Shown here one piece after another: positions 25,080 to 34,367 of a stretch of 64,000 nucleotides of DNA. The DNA lies in the NCBI GenBank assembly GCA_029218445.1, contig JAQXRI010000148.1, positions 1-64,000 of the forward strand, read 5' to 3'. Position numbers and translations under genes: made by a program. The notes beneath the pieces were generated by a model. That model was not told the DNA's origin. It was given only the letters and a program-made list of their open reading frames with translations, and did no database searches. Position 1 is the stretch's first letter; every line of letters starts with the position of its first letter. The stretch is from Prevotellaceae bacterium. GTDB lineage: Bacteria > Bacteroidota > Bacteroidia > Bacteroidales > Bacteroidaceae.

Positions 25080-25549
25080 GCAACATGACAAACCGACAAG
25101 ACGAAGGCCTGCAGTCGCTCGGCCACACTACGAAATACGCCATGGACTATGCCCCCGAAGTGCTCGAGACATTTGCCAACAAGCATCCCGGCAACGACTA
25201 CTGGGTGAAGTTCAACTGCCCCGAATTTACCTCGCTCTGCCCCATCACCGGCCAGCCCGACTTCGCCGAAATAGTGATACGCTACATACCCGACGTGAAG
25301 ATGGTGGAAAGCAAGAGCCTGAAACTCTATCTGTTCAGCTTCCGCAACCACGGCGACTTCCACGAGGACTGCGTAAACATAATAATGAAGGACCTGATAA
25401 GCCTTATGGACCCAAAATACATCGAGGTGACAGGACTTTTCACGCCGCGCGGAGGCATTAGCATACATCCCTACGCCAACTACGGCCGCCCAGGCACAAA
25501 GTATGAAAAGCTGGCCGAACAGCGCTTTGCGGCATACGACCTTCAATAA
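25076..25549 (+). CDS. queF: NADPH-dependent 7-cyano-7-deazaguanine reductase
   Basis: 157 residues, unimodular QueF. The catalytic Cys lies in [12 protein letters not shown], followed by the QueF motif [20 protein letters not shown]. It reduces preQ0 to preQ1 in queuosine synthesis. It is coupled to yhhQ by an ATGA overlap. The upstream pathway genes queC, queD and queE are not in the window, so this operon could support salvage of imported preQ0. Confidence 0.95.
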   Translation: MSNMTNRQDEGLQSLGHTTKYAMDYAPEVLETFANKHPGNDYWVKFNCPEFTSLCPITGQPDFAEIVIRYIPDVKMVESKSLKLYLFSFRNHGDFHEDCVNIIMKDLISLMDPKYIEVTGLFTPRGGISIHPYANYGRPGTKYEKLAEQRFAAYDLQ

Positions 25550-25570
25550 ACTGAAATAAAGAGCATTGGC

Positions 25571-26392
25571 ATGAAATACAGTGTAATAACCATCAACTAC
25601 AACAACTGCAACGGACTGCGCCAAACAATAGAAAGCGTAGTAGGCCAAACCTATGGCGACTATGAATACATCATAATCGACGGCGGCTCGACCGACGGCA
25701 GCATCGACGTGATAAGCCAGTATGAGAAGCAAATAACCTACTGGGTGTCGGAAAAAGACGGCGGCATATACAATGCCATGAACAAGGGCGTCAAAGCGGC
25801 ACATGGCGAATACCTGATATTCATGAACTCGGGCGACTACTTTTCCAACAACAATGTACTTCTTGCAATGTCAACCAACAACCATGCAGAAGACATCGTT
25901 GTTGGAAAAGTGTTGACCGACGACGGCAAGGAATTCCTTTTCCGGCCAACAATGCCTACAATGTATTTCCTCTATTCAAGCACCATACCCCACCAAGGGG
26001 CATTCATAAAGCGATGGCTGCTGGAAAAATACCCATACGACGAGTCACTGAAAATCACCGCCGACTGGAAATTTTTCGTTCAGGCCCTGATAACAGAGAA
26101 TTGTACGGTGGCATTCGTCGATACACCAGTGTCGATATTCAACATGGACGGATACAGCACCACCCACCCCAAAGAAACATGGGACGAAAAGCTCAACGTG
26201 ATGAAAACCTTCTTGCCCGAAAGGGTGCTTGACGACTATCGGCGCATGAAGGAGTCGGAATGCCTTACACAGTCGCTTCTGCCCTCACTGCGCAGGCACT
26301 ACACCATAGACAAACTGACGTACACCTTAGCCAAGGCTATGACTAAAGCCGTGGAGATGCTGCACGTAATAAAGCACAAAAAGAAAGGATGA
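25571..26392 (+). CDS. Glycosyltransferase family 2
   Basis: 273 residues, a WcaA/WcaE-like GT-A enzyme: YSVITINYNNCNGLRQTIES, IIIDGGSTDGS, EKDGGIYNAMNKGVKAA and FMNSGDYF. The N-terminal 100 residues bind the nucleotide sugar. No membrane segment. First of the glycan-cluster genes, 21 bases after queF, with codon usage a little AT-richer than the housekeeping genes before it. Sugar specificity unknown. Confidence 0.88.
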   Translation: MKYSVITINYNNCNGLRQTIESVVGQTYGDYEYIIIDGGSTDGSIDVISQYEKQITYWVSEKDGGIYNAMNKGVKAAHGEYLIFMNSGDYFSNNNVLLAMSTNNHAEDIVVGKVLTDDGKEFLFRPTMPTMYFLYSSTIPHQGAFIKRWLLEKYPYDESLKITADWKFFVQALITENCTVAFVDTPVSIFNMDGYSTTHPKETWDEKLNVMKTFLPERVLDDYRRMKESECLTQSLLPSLRRHYTIDKLTYTLAKAMTKAVEMLHVIKHKKKG

Positions 26393-26418
26393 AAAAAAAA
26401 TAGTACAGGCCTGTTTGT

Positions 26419-27357
26419 ATGGAAAAGATATCAGTCATCATACCAGTGTTCAACGCCGGGCAATTACTGAAGAAATGCCTCGACAGCGTGTTGACCCAAA
26501 CGTGGAGCAACATTGAGGTGATAGTAGTTGACGACGGAAGCAGCGACGACAGCCCCGACATATGCAACCGATATGCCGCAACCGACCCAAGGGTAAAGGC
26601 TATACACACCACCAACAAAGGCGTTTGCCACGCACGCAACACCGGACTTGACAACGCCACCGGCCACTACGTCATGTTTGTTGACAGCGACGACTGGTTG
26701 GACAGCGGCATGATGGAAGTACTGGCAGGGCTGATGGAGAAGAACGACGCCGACATGGCTACGTGCGGATACTTTATGGAAGACGAGAATGGCAAAGTGA
26801 TATATGGCATAGACAAGAACACCGAATACACGCTCGGCAGATGGGATGCCATAGGCACGCTCTTCAAGTCGCCCGACTATCGCTATAAAGGCAATCTGTG
26901 GGACAAACTGTTTTTAAGGCAAACCATAGTTGACCACTCGCTGACGTTCGACAACACCATCCGCTTCAACGAAGACCGTCTTTTCGTGTTCCAGTATCTG
27001 ATGCATACCGATAAGACGGCCTACACCACCAAGCCATACTACCACTATGTACAGCACAGCCAAAGCGCGATGGGAGCCTTTGCCAAGGCATACCATGCAC
27101 AGCATGAGACGTTTATCGACGCATTTGAAAAGATGGGGCTTACAGCGGGCATAATGCCAGCGGGCGTGCGCTCATCATTTGCCACCGACTATCTCAAGAC
27201 AGCCATGGCCTTTCTTCTTAGCCACAGGCAGGACATCAGCCTCGGCCACCGATATGGCAGATGGCGCAAGATGCTGAAGTTAGCACCCTGTCTGCCTGCA
27301 CGCGAAATGCTGCGATTCGCCAAAACCTCACTCCTGCTCTTCAGTCCCATACGATAG
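26419..27357 (+). CDS. Glycosyltransferase family 2
   Basis: 312 residues. GT-A motifs: ISVIIPVFNAGQLLKKCLDS, VIVVDDGSSDDSPDIC, NKGVCHARNTGLDNATG and the metal-binding VDSDDWLD, then FNEDRLFVFQYL as the likely acidic catalytic pair. Cytoplasmic. It lies 26 bases after the previous glycosyltransferase in the same direction and probably works on the same polysaccharide repeat. Acceptor and donor unknown. Confidence 0.9.
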   Translation: MEKISVIIPVFNAGQLLKKCLDSVLTQTWSNIEVIVVDDGSSDDSPDICNRYAATDPRVKAIHTTNKGVCHARNTGLDNATGHYVMFVDSDDWLDSGMMEVLAGLMEKNDADMATCGYFMEDENGKVIYGIDKNTEYTLGRWDAIGTLFKSPDYRYKGNLWDKLFLRQTIVDHSLTFDNTIRFNEDRLFVFQYLMHTDKTAYTTKPYYHYVQHSQSAMGAFAKAYHAQHETFIDAFEKMGLTAGIMPAGVRSSFATDYLKTAMAFLLSHRQDISLGHRYGRWRKMLKLAPCLPAREMLRFAKTSLLLFSPIR

Positions 27358-27433
27358 TTTTTTCCGTCTCGACTGTTTTAACTGATATAAAACCCCGACA
27401 GTAAAGAAAGAATGCCAAATATCGACCGAAATA

Positions 27434-27465
27434 TTTGGAAGTTTCATTTTATATTCGTATTTTTG
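27434..27465 (+). promoter_or_regulatory. Promoter inside the glycan cluster
   Basis: TTTG at 27434-27437 and TATTTTTG at 27458-27465, 20 bases apart, give a full Bacteroidetes promoter. The implied transcription start near 27470 places the translation start of the next gene at 27495, not at the earlier in-frame 27435. Confidence 0.82.
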
Positions 27466-27494
27466 CACCTATTAAAGCAAAAACAGTGACAGAA

Positions 27495-28487
27495 ATGGAG
27501 AATAACAAGCAAATACCATACGGAGTAGCCGACATTGAGTCGGTGAAGAAAGTAGTCACAATACTCATACCTTGCTACAACGAGGAGAAATGCATACCTC
27601 TACTATATACAAGATTGTCAACAATAATGTCATCTCACCAACAATATGACTGGGAGCTGCTTTTTGTCAACGACGGCAGCAACGACAATACATTGGCACT
27701 GATAGAGGAACTAAGCCAAGGCGACAAAAGGGTTGCTTACATCGACCTGTCACGCAATTTTGGCAAGGAGAACGCCATGCTTGCAGGATTCGACTATGCT
27801 TCAGGCGATTGCATGATTATAATGGATGCCGACCTACAGGACCCTCCCGAAATAATAAACGACATGCTCAAGATGTGGGAAGAAGGAGTGGACGACGTGT
27901 ATGCCAAGCGCCGCACACGAGGCAAGGAAAGCTTCATCCGCGGCAGCCTTTCAAGACTGTTTTACTATCTGCTCGACAAGTCAACACGATATGACGTTTT
28001 GAAGAACGTAGGCGACTTCCGCCTGCTCGACCGAAAGTGCATTGACGCACTGAAGCAGCTGCGCGAAAACGAGCGATATACCAAGGGACTGTTCTGCTGG
28101 ATAGGTTTCAACAAGCAGGAGATACTCTTCGACCGCGGCGACCGTGCAGGAGGCGAGACGAAATGGAACTACAGGTCGCTGTTCAACCTCGCCATCGAAG
28201 GCATCACCAGCTTCACGACGGCTCCGCTCCGCATGGCCACGTTCATAGGCATTGTCGTAGCCATTTGGGCACTTTGCTACATGGTGTGGATTATATCCAA
28301 GGTGCTGATATGGGGCGACCCCGTGGCAGGCTATCCTACCATCATGACCGTCATGCTTTTCATTGGAGCCGTACAGCTGATATGTATAGGCATTCTTGGC
28401 GAATATGTCGGAAGGATATTCAACGAGACGAAAAACCGCCCCTCCTATCTTATCAAGGGGGCAAAAGGAATAACTAAAAAGTATTGA
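27495..28487 (+). CDS. Polyprenyl-phosphate glycosyltransferase (GtrB/DPM1-like)
   Basis: 330 residues. A GT2 domain (VTILIPCYNEEKCIPLLYTR, NDGSNDNT, SRNFGKENAMLAGFDYA, MDADLQDPPE) is followed by two C-terminal membrane helices (about 255-275 and 290-310), as in GtrB, ArnC-type and YfdH enzymes. Such enzymes load a sugar onto undecaprenyl phosphate at the inner membrane, for use by a periplasmic GT-C enzyme. The next gene encodes a GT-C-like membrane protein, fitting a two-step glycan modification. Confidence 0.9.
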   Translation: MENNKQIPYGVADIESVKKVVTILIPCYNEEKCIPLLYTRLSTIMSSHQQYDWELLFVNDGSNDNTLALIEELSQGDKRVAYIDLSRNFGKENAMLAGFDYASGDCMIIMDADLQDPPEIINDMLKMWEEGVDDVYAKRRTRGKESFIRGSLSRLFYYLLDKSTRYDVLKNVGDFRLLDRKCIDALKQLRENERYTKGLFCWIGFNKQEILFDRGDRAGGETKWNYRSLFNLAIEGITSFTTAPLRMATFIGIVVAIWALCYMVWIISKVLIWGDPVAGYPTIMTVMLFIGAVQLICIGILGEYVGRIFNETKNRPSYLIKGAKGITKKY

Positions 28488-28503
28488 CAAGCAGTTATAT
28501 CGT

Positions 28504-30033
28504 ATGCAAAGAATAATGTCAGAATATAAACATTATGTATGGATAGCCTTGTTGTTGTGGGTGATAATGTTCATTATCTCGCCAGACTCCTATGCACATC
28601 ATCTTTTTGACCGTGACGACAGCGCCATCTTCTTTACTTCAGGCAAGGCATTGATGAACGGGATGACCCCATACGTTGACTTTGCCGACTCCAAGGGTCC
28701 GCTCCTTTGGCTAATATATGGTGTGGGATACCTAATAAGCCATTACGACTACACTGGGGTGTTTTGGCTTAGTTGGATAGCTTATTCCATTGCTTTTGCT
28801 TTCATTTATCGCATAGCCTTTATATTCCTCACCGACAAGAAGTTATCGCTAATCACCAGTGTGGCCATGATGATGCTTGTCTTCTATCCTTGGTTTCACT
28901 ATGAGATTAAGTCGGAAGACTGGTGCCAGCCGTTTGTGGCTGCCACCATCTATTATGCCTGCCGCCTGATATACAGCCCCCAAGCCGACAAGCACGACGT
29001 GAGGACAGCCTTCCTCGTGTTTGGCATGTCGTTCGCCGCCTGCCTGCTGATTAAATTCAGCGTAGCCGCCATGCTCTCGTCGATATATCTTTACATGTGC
29101 TATCATCTATTGAGAGAACGTCATGCAGTAGTCCTACCCACGATGTGGAGCATTGTCGGCGCATTGGCTTTGGCGTCGCCGTTTGTCATTTACCTCATTT
29201 TCGTCGGTGCTTTCGACGCTTTCGTAAATGAATATTTCATCCACACCCTTATGACCATTGACAACTCACAATACCACAGCTATATTCACGAACTATTATA
29301 CCACATGGGGCGGTCTGACCGAATCCTGTATTTCACAGCCTCATTGGCAGGATGCTGCGGTATATGGTTCATCAAGCGACGCTCGCCATTGTTTCTGCCA
29401 TTGGTGACGTGCGTGTTTTGGGCATTGTCGTCGCGGCATGCCGACTCACACTATTTCAACGCATGTACCATTCTGTCAGTATTCTTCGTGATATGCATTG
29501 TCTATACCTACAAACAAAACATTATACAAAACTATCGTCTTGCCACAACGGCGACAATGGCATTCACATTTGCATTCACCGTATTGACCAATAGCTTTAT
29601 AAGTGGCTACCTCAACCCCACCTTCGCCATGGTCAAATCACCTTATCTCAATGACATGGAGCAGGTGTATAAGATAACGTCAACAGTCAAGAACCCAAAA
29701 ATAATATTCTACAAGAGCCTCGACCGCGGCGACGGCATTAAGGCCGACGCCCTGCCAGGCTCCATATATTGGACAAGCCAAAAAGGAGCTTCAAAACACA
29801 TGGAGCAAATACAGACAGACGACATAAAAGCCCACAAAGCTGACTTCGTCATCACCGAATCGCTCGACTCAGCCGCCCTCGACCGACAAATAGCCGAGCT
29901 GCAGGCTTATGGCTATAATATGGCCTACCGCTTCAAGGCTAAAGACAAGTGGGGATTAAGGCGCGCACTGCTCACGCGGTGTAAGCAAGAGGCGGCATCG
30001 CTTCATGCAAATTACAATTTTGTCAAACAATGA
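28504..30033 (+). CDS. Multi-pass membrane glycosyltransferase (GT-C-like)
   Basis: 509 residues with about 10-11 membrane helices. After the first helix comes the acidic loop FDRDDSAIFFTSGKALMNG, where GT-C enzymes keep catalytic acidic residues; DFADSKGPLLWLIYG follows. The C-terminal 100 residues are soluble. Probably uses a polyprenyl-phosphate sugar made by the preceding GtrB-like protein. An alternative start is 28519 (MSEYKHY). Its last 78 bases overlap the 3' end of the convergent minus-strand gene. No exact family was recognised. Confidence 0.75.
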   Translation: MQRIMSEYKHYVWIALLLWVIMFIISPDSYAHHLFDRDDSAIFFTSGKALMNGMTPYVDFADSKGPLLWLIYGVGYLISHYDYTGVFWLSWIAYSIAFAFIYRIAFIFLTDKKLSLITSVAMMMLVFYPWFHYEIKSEDWCQPFVAATIYYACRLIYSPQADKHDVRTAFLVFGMSFAACLLIKFSVAAMLSSIYLYMCYHLLRERHAVVLPTMWSIVGALALASPFVIYLIFVGAFDAFVNEYFIHTLMTIDNSQYHSYIHELLYHMGRSDRILYFTASLAGCCGIWFIKRRSPLFLPLVTCVFWALSSRHADSHYFNACTILSVFFVICIVYTYKQNIIQNYRLATTATMAFTFAFTVLTNSFISGYLNPTFAMVKSPYLNDMEQVYKITSTVKNPKIIFYKSLDRGDGIKADALPGSIYWTSQKGASKHMEQIQTDDIKAHKADFVITESLDSAALDRQIAELQAYGYNMAYRFKAKDKWGLRRALLTRCKQEAASLHANYNFVKQ

Positions 30034-30780
30034 CAGATGCGAACGACTGCATCGCTTGTCAAATCTCAATACATTTCCAAGCATGTCGTAACGGAACCTC
30101 GAAGCCGAGTGCCGGCTTTTGCTCTCCACGTATGGCTGCCCTGTTGAACCCGATGAGCCTATGACCACCGGCACTATCAGGAATGGATAATAATAACAGT
30201 GCTTCCTTTCTATAATAGCTTCATACAACTTATGCTCAAAAAACACTCCTTCGCTGTCTGAAATGCCCATTGCCTTTGGTAAGAAGTCGTCGGTATAGAA
30301 AGCGCAAGGAGCAATGAACAATCGACTATCAATCATGTTTGACGACGAAAAGAAAGTTTGCACAACGTTGTTGCCTATCTTACCATTGTCCTGTATCAAC
30401 TCCGTTATATTCAGCACTTTCAGTCTTCCCGTCACCTTTACAATTATGGTGTCGCCATCAATTATCGACGAGCGGGCAATGGCCGTTTTAAGAATAATAG
30501 CCTCTCCATAACCCTTTCCCTTTGACTTGTCGAAATCATTGCCATTAAACGTTATAACCTCCAATCTGCCTGACTCAACATATTCTGAATAGTCATGACC
30601 GACATCACACATGGTATTTTCACAGAACACAATGGGAAAGGTTGTTTCACGAAGATAGAAGTCAAGGGCTTCCCTGTACTGCCTCAAACGTTCGGAAGCA
30701 TCGTTCAACACAGTAAAAGGCATGCCGCAAGGATTAACGCATGCCGTTAGCAATATGACGTATCTGCGTTTCATAATCAT
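29956..30780 (-). CDS. Probable glycosyltransferase-like protein of the export cluster
   Basis: 274 residues, family not securely recognised. The layout is GT-A-like: an opening strand and helix (RYVILLTACVNPCG), then TTFPIVFCENT, GRLEVITFNGND and DGDTIIVKVTGRLKVLN, where the acidic turn could bind a nucleotide sugar. No signal peptide or membrane helix. The stop lies 78 bases inside the opposite-strand GT-C-like gene. It follows the exporter ATPase gene by three bases in the same operon, so it likely modifies the exported glycan. Confidence 0.65.
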   Translation of the reverse strand: MIMKRRYVILLTACVNPCGMPFTVLNDASERLRQYREALDFYLRETTFPIVFCENTMCDVGHDYSEYVESGRLEVITFNGNDFDKSKGKGYGEAIILKTAIARSSIIDGDTIIVKVTGRLKVLNITELIQDNGKIGNNVVQTFFSSSNMIDSRLFIAPCAFYTDDFLPKAMGISDSEGVFFEHKLYEAIIERKHCYYYPFLIVPVVIGSSGSTGQPYVESKSRHSASRFRYDMLGNVLRFDKRCSRSHLSLFDKIVICMKRCRLLLTPREQCAP

Positions 30781-30783
30781 TCC

Positions 30784-32055
30784 TCATTTTTCAATCTCGT
30801 CAAATCCCAGCAAGCCATTGTCACTCTGGTTGATGGCCGAACCAAAGCCCGACTGGAAGCCTTGCACCTCCAATACCGCACAGCCAGGTGCTTTTACCTG
30901 ATATTCCACCATCGGATGATGCATCATAAGGTCAACATGCAGGAAGCCACGAGAGAGTATTTTTGGTAGTTCTATAGTCTTGCGAATGGTAAAATCGCCG
31001 GCAGGCAACTTCATAATGTTTCCATAATAATGACCCGGGGCGAAGGTGGCAAGCGGCATCCCTTCCTTGTTGTTGAACACAAGCATCAAGTCGGTAGTAA
31101 ATGCCTCCAACGAAGTTCCTTTTATGCACACCTCCATAGACAGCTGGTCGGACTTTATCACACTTTCAGCATTGTCAGTACCATTGATGTAAATATTTTC
31201 TATCTGCAAAGTTGGTTTAACCCATTTAATATGGTCAATGATTTTCTTCTCCGACAATTGCTCGTCGTTCTTTAGGTATCGAGCCACACTCGACTCGATA
31301 TCCCCAATATATTCAATGCCGCCATTCTTCATCACAATGCCATTCTTGCACAAACTCTTCACCGCAGCCATATTATGGCTTACGAACAACACCGTCCTGC
31401 CCTCTCCGTTGGCCACGTCGTGCATTTTTCCGATGGCTTTCTTTTGGAACTCGGCATCACCAACGGCAAGAACCTCGTCAACAACAAGAATCTCAGGCTC
31501 CAAATGAGCGGCAATGGCAAAGCCAAGTCGCACTATCATGCCCGACGAATATCGCTTCACCGGTGTGTCAAGATATTTCTCAACGCCTGCAAAATCAACT
31601 ATCTCGTCAAGTTTGCGGTTTATCTCCGCTTTGGTCATGCCCATTATGGAGCCGTTCATGTATATGTTTTCACGACCGGTCATTTCAGGATGGAAGCCTG
31701 TACCTACCTCAAGCAGCGAGGCTATGCGGCCTTTTACCTTTATCGTGCCGACCGTAGGCGACGTGACTCGCGAGAGAATCTTCAGCAGCGTTGACTTTCC
31801 GGCACCATTCTTTCCAATGATGCCAACCACATCACCTTGCTCTACGTTGAAAGAAACATCTTTTAAAGCCCAGACAAAGCGGCTGTCGCCCTTTTTCGTC
31901 CGGTCGTTCACCTCGCCAACCTTCAAGTAAGGGTCTTCCTTGCCACGTACCCTTGCCCACCAGCGGTTGAGGTCGTGGCTCAATGTTCCTGTTCCAAATG
32001 TACCAAGCACATATTGCTTGCCTACTCTGTCGAATTCTATAACGTTTCTGCCCAT
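30784..32055 (-). CDS. Polysaccharide ABC exporter ATPase (Wzt-like)
   Basis: 423 residues. Residues 1-250 are an ABC ATPase: Walker A GIIGKNGAGKSTLLKIL, the signature YSSGMIVRLGFAIA and Walker B ILVVDEVLAVGD. The C-terminal 170 residues form a beta-sandwich like the carbohydrate-binding domain of Wzt, which recognises the finished glycan end. It pairs with the Wzm-like permease at 32266. ATG 32055 is preferred over 32142, because a -7 promoter-like CAAAGGTA (minus strand) lies at 32077-32084 and the family N-terminus starts there. Confidence 0.92.
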   Translation of the reverse strand: MGRNVIEFDRVGKQYVLGTFGTGTLSHDLNRWWARVRGKEDPYLKVGEVNDRTKKGDSRFVWALKDVSFNVEQGDVVGIIGKNGAGKSTLLKILSRVTSPTVGTIKVKGRIASLLEVGTGFHPEMTGRENIYMNGSIMGMTKAEINRKLDEIVDFAGVEKYLDTPVKRYSSGMIVRLGFAIAAHLEPEILVVDEVLAVGDAEFQKKAIGKMHDVANGEGRTVLFVSHNMAAVKSLCKNGIVMKNGGIEYIGDIESSVARYLKNDEQLSEKKIIDHIKWVKPTLQIENIYINGTDNAESVIKSDQLSMEVCIKGTSLEAFTTDLMLVFNNKEGMPLATFAPGHYYGNIMKLPAGDFTIRKTIELPKILSRGFLHVDLMMHHPMVEYQVKAPGCAVLEVQGFQSGFGSAINQSDNGLLGFDEIEK

Positions 32056-32171
32056 TGTTTTTCTCTTAAACTTACGCAAAGGTAATATATTGTTCCGTAA
32101 AAAACGAATGATTTGCCATAATTCTTCAGTATTGTGGCACATTTTCTTATTTTTGTGGAATCAAAGAATAT

Positions 32172-32224
32172 CTTGTTTACACTTCCCAAACACCTTGTTT
32201 ACACCTCCCAAACACCTTGTTTAC
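32172..32224. repeat. 22-base tandem repeat between exporter genes
   Basis: CTTGTTTAC recurs at 32172, 32194 and 32216; the full unit cttgtttacacytcccaaacac is repeated twice with one change, then a partial third copy. The third copy can pair with aacaaggg and gtgt downstream (32233-32244), making an imperfect hairpin. It lies in the 210-base gap between the permease and ATPase genes. Confidence 0.8.
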
Positions 32225-32265
32225 GGAGCGAGAACAAGGGGGTGTGTTTCAGTACATTCGTGACA

Positions 32266-33117
32266 TCATATCACATCCATAAAATTCTTCTGTACCCTAT
32301 TGAACACCACTATGCCGAGAAGCAGGATGACGACGGTGAATACGGTACTGTAGAGAAGATACGACCAGTCGAAAACGCCGACACCCGTAAAGCCGTATTT
32401 GAACGTCTCGACAATAGACGTCAGCGGATTGGCCACTATAACCCAAATCTTGTCGGGATAGTTGTCCTTCATCACCGACAGCGGATATATTACAGGCGTG
32501 GCATACATCCACAACTGAACGCCAAAGGCTACAAGGAAACGAAGGTCGCGATACTTGGTGGTCATCGACGAGATTATCAGTCCAAAGCCAAGGCCGAGCG
32601 CTCCCAACATCAGCAACAGAACGGGAAAGAGGCACAACGTCCAGTTGACATTAAACCCTCCAGTCGTCACGGCATAATAGGCATAGACCACAAGGAACAA
32701 GACAAACTGTATGCCCATCTTTATCATGTTTGAAACGGCTATGGATATCGGCACGACCAAACGCGGGAAATAAACTTTTCCGAAAATGTTCTGATTGGCA
32801 TTGAACGTTTCGGAACATTTGGAAAGACAATCGGCAAAATAGTTCCAGCAAACAAGGCCCGCAAGATAGAACACAGCCTGCGGAACACCGTCAGTAGAGA
32901 TGCCTGCAATGCCGCCAAAGACAAACATAAACATTACGGTGGTGAGAATAGGCTGAATGAAAAACCATGCCGGACCAAGAATAGTCTGCTTGTACAGAGT
33001 CACTATATCTCGCCTGACGTACATGACGAGAAGGTCGCGATAACGCCACACCTCCTTCAGATTAAGGCTGAAGAGGCTGCCTTTGTTTTCTATTATTATG
33101 TCCCAATCTTGTTCCAT
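32266..33117 (-). CDS. Polysaccharide ABC exporter permease (Wzm-like, ABC-2 type)
   Basis: 283 residues with six membrane helices after a cytoplasmic N-terminus. Family features: VMYVRRDIVTLYKQTILGPAW, NYFADCLSKCSETFNANQNI and LRFLVAFGVQLWMYATPVIY. With the Wzt-like ATPase it would export an undecaprenyl-linked polysaccharide across the inner membrane. It has a complete promoter on the minus strand (33147-33177). Confidence 0.93.
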   Translation of the reverse strand: MEQDWDIIIENKGSLFSLNLKEVWRYRDLLVMYVRRDIVTLYKQTILGPAWFFIQPILTTVMFMFVFGGIAGISTDGVPQAVFYLAGLVCWNYFADCLSKCSETFNANQNIFGKVYFPRLVVPISIAVSNMIKMGIQFVLFLVVYAYYAVTTGGFNVNWTLCLFPVLLLMLGALGLGFGLIISSMTTKYRDLRFLVAFGVQLWMYATPVIYPLSVMKDNYPDKIWVIVANPLTSIVETFKYGFTGVGVFDWSYLLYSTVFTVVILLLGIVVFNRVQKNFMDVI

Positions 33118-33146
33118 TTACTGTAAGTGCAATATAAAATCGACTG

Positions 33147-33177
33147 CAAATCTACAAAAAAAATACATTATGGCCAA
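33147..33177 (-). promoter_or_regulatory. Promoter of the Wzm/Wzt exporter genes
   Basis: On the minus strand a TAGATTTG -7 element (33147-33154) lies 20 bases from a TTG -33 element (33175-33177). The permease start is at 33117, giving a leader of about 25-30 bases. Confidence 0.75.
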
Positions 33178-33178
33178 A

Positions 33179-34348
33179 CTATTTTCGCACAAATATGCCG
33201 TTCCACTTGCGAGAAGCCCCATCGACATCAAAATCACGATAGAAACTAAGGGCTTTCTGGGACATTTCAGTCCAACTCGACGAGGTTGCCATGCCAGTCA
33301 TGGCCGTAGCCAAGTCGGCCACGTCTCCGGTTCTGAACAGCAAACTTGCGCCGTTGCCGCCAAGAAGTTCACGGGCAATGGGTATGTCGGACGATATTAC
33401 AGGAAGTCCGTGCGACATGGCCTCAAGAAGCACCAAGGGCTGCCCCTCCCAACGCGAACTAAGCACAAAGACCGAGGCGTTGGAATAATGGCGTTGAATG
33501 TTTGGCGTAAAAGGACATATCTTGACACGATGCTCCAACCGTTCTTGCGATATAAGATTACGATAGAGTGACTCCTCTTCACCTTCACCTACAATCTCCA
33601 GAAGCCAGTCGTCGTTGGTCTTGGCAAAAAGGGCAAAAGCCTTTATAAGTATGTCAAACCCCTTGTGCAAGGGAGTAAAACGGCCTACGGCAAGGAATTT
33701 CTTGTGCATGATGGAAGCCCTTCCTTGCGGAACCAATGTCAATGGATTATATATTGCCTGGCACTGTAGCCCTAACTGCTTGTTGAATAAGGCCGCGTCA
33801 TGCCTTGACAATACTACGACCCTGTCCAACTGTTTCATCTGATGGCCGAAAAACGACTTCAAGCCAGGAAGATACGGACGTTGCTTTTCAAACAGGGCGT
33901 CGTAGCTGTTGTGCATCCAACCTATCACCATAGGCGCATTCAGACGGCTGCGTACAGAAGCCAAATGGAGCGAAAGGAAAGCATGGACGCCTATTACAAC
34001 GTCGTAACTCCCCGCATTTATCTGCATTGACAGCAGTCGCTTGTACGACGGAAAGAAGAAGCTGTAGGCATAAAGTTTGGCGGTGAACCTGTTGTGAGGC
34101 AAAAGGTTCTTATAGGCCATGCTGCACAATTTGCACAGGTAGTATTCCGCGTCGTGTGGATGGGTGTAGGCAATATGCTGAAACTTTATTGTCGTCAACT
34201 GGTAGTCGTAGAGTTTGCAGTCGGCGGCATTGTCTGTGGTGAGAATGGTCACGTCGTGGCTTTTTGACAGCGTCTTGGCCAGGACAGCCAACACCCTCTG
34301 TACTCCTCCAAACGAAAACACCGTATCGGCATAAAATAATATTTTCAT
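33179..34348 (-). CDS. Glycosyltransferase, GT4/GT1 type
   Basis: 389 residues with a GT-B fold. The N-terminal FSFGGVQRVLAVLAKTLS is the acceptor-side glycine loop, and the C-terminal domain carries FLAVGRFTPLHKGFDILIKA and the nucleotide-sugar-binding acidic motif ASVFVLSSRWEGQPLVLLEA. Cytoplasmic. It adds a sugar to the growing surface glycan; specificity unknown. It lies 20 bases downstream of the DUF5112 sensor gene on the same strand. Confidence 0.92.
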   Translation of the reverse strand: MKILFYADTVFSFGGVQRVLAVLAKTLSKSHDVTILTTDNAADCKLYDYQLTTIKFQHIAYTHPHDAEYYLCKLCSMAYKNLLPHNRFTAKLYAYSFFFPSYKRLLSMQINAGSYDVVIGVHAFLSLHLASVRSRLNAPMVIGWMHNSYDALFEKQRPYLPGLKSFFGHQMKQLDRVVVLSRHDAALFNKQLGLQCQAIYNPLTLVPQGRASIMHKKFLAVGRFTPLHKGFDILIKAFALFAKTNDDWLLEIVGEGEEESLYRNLISQERLEHRVKICPFTPNIQRHYSNASVFVLSSRWEGQPLVLLEAMSHGLPVISSDIPIARELLGGNGASLLFRTGDVADLATAMTGMATSSSWTEMSQKALSFYRDFDVDGASRKWNGIFVRK

Positions 34349-34367
34349 ATCAAGCTGCTATTATGAA

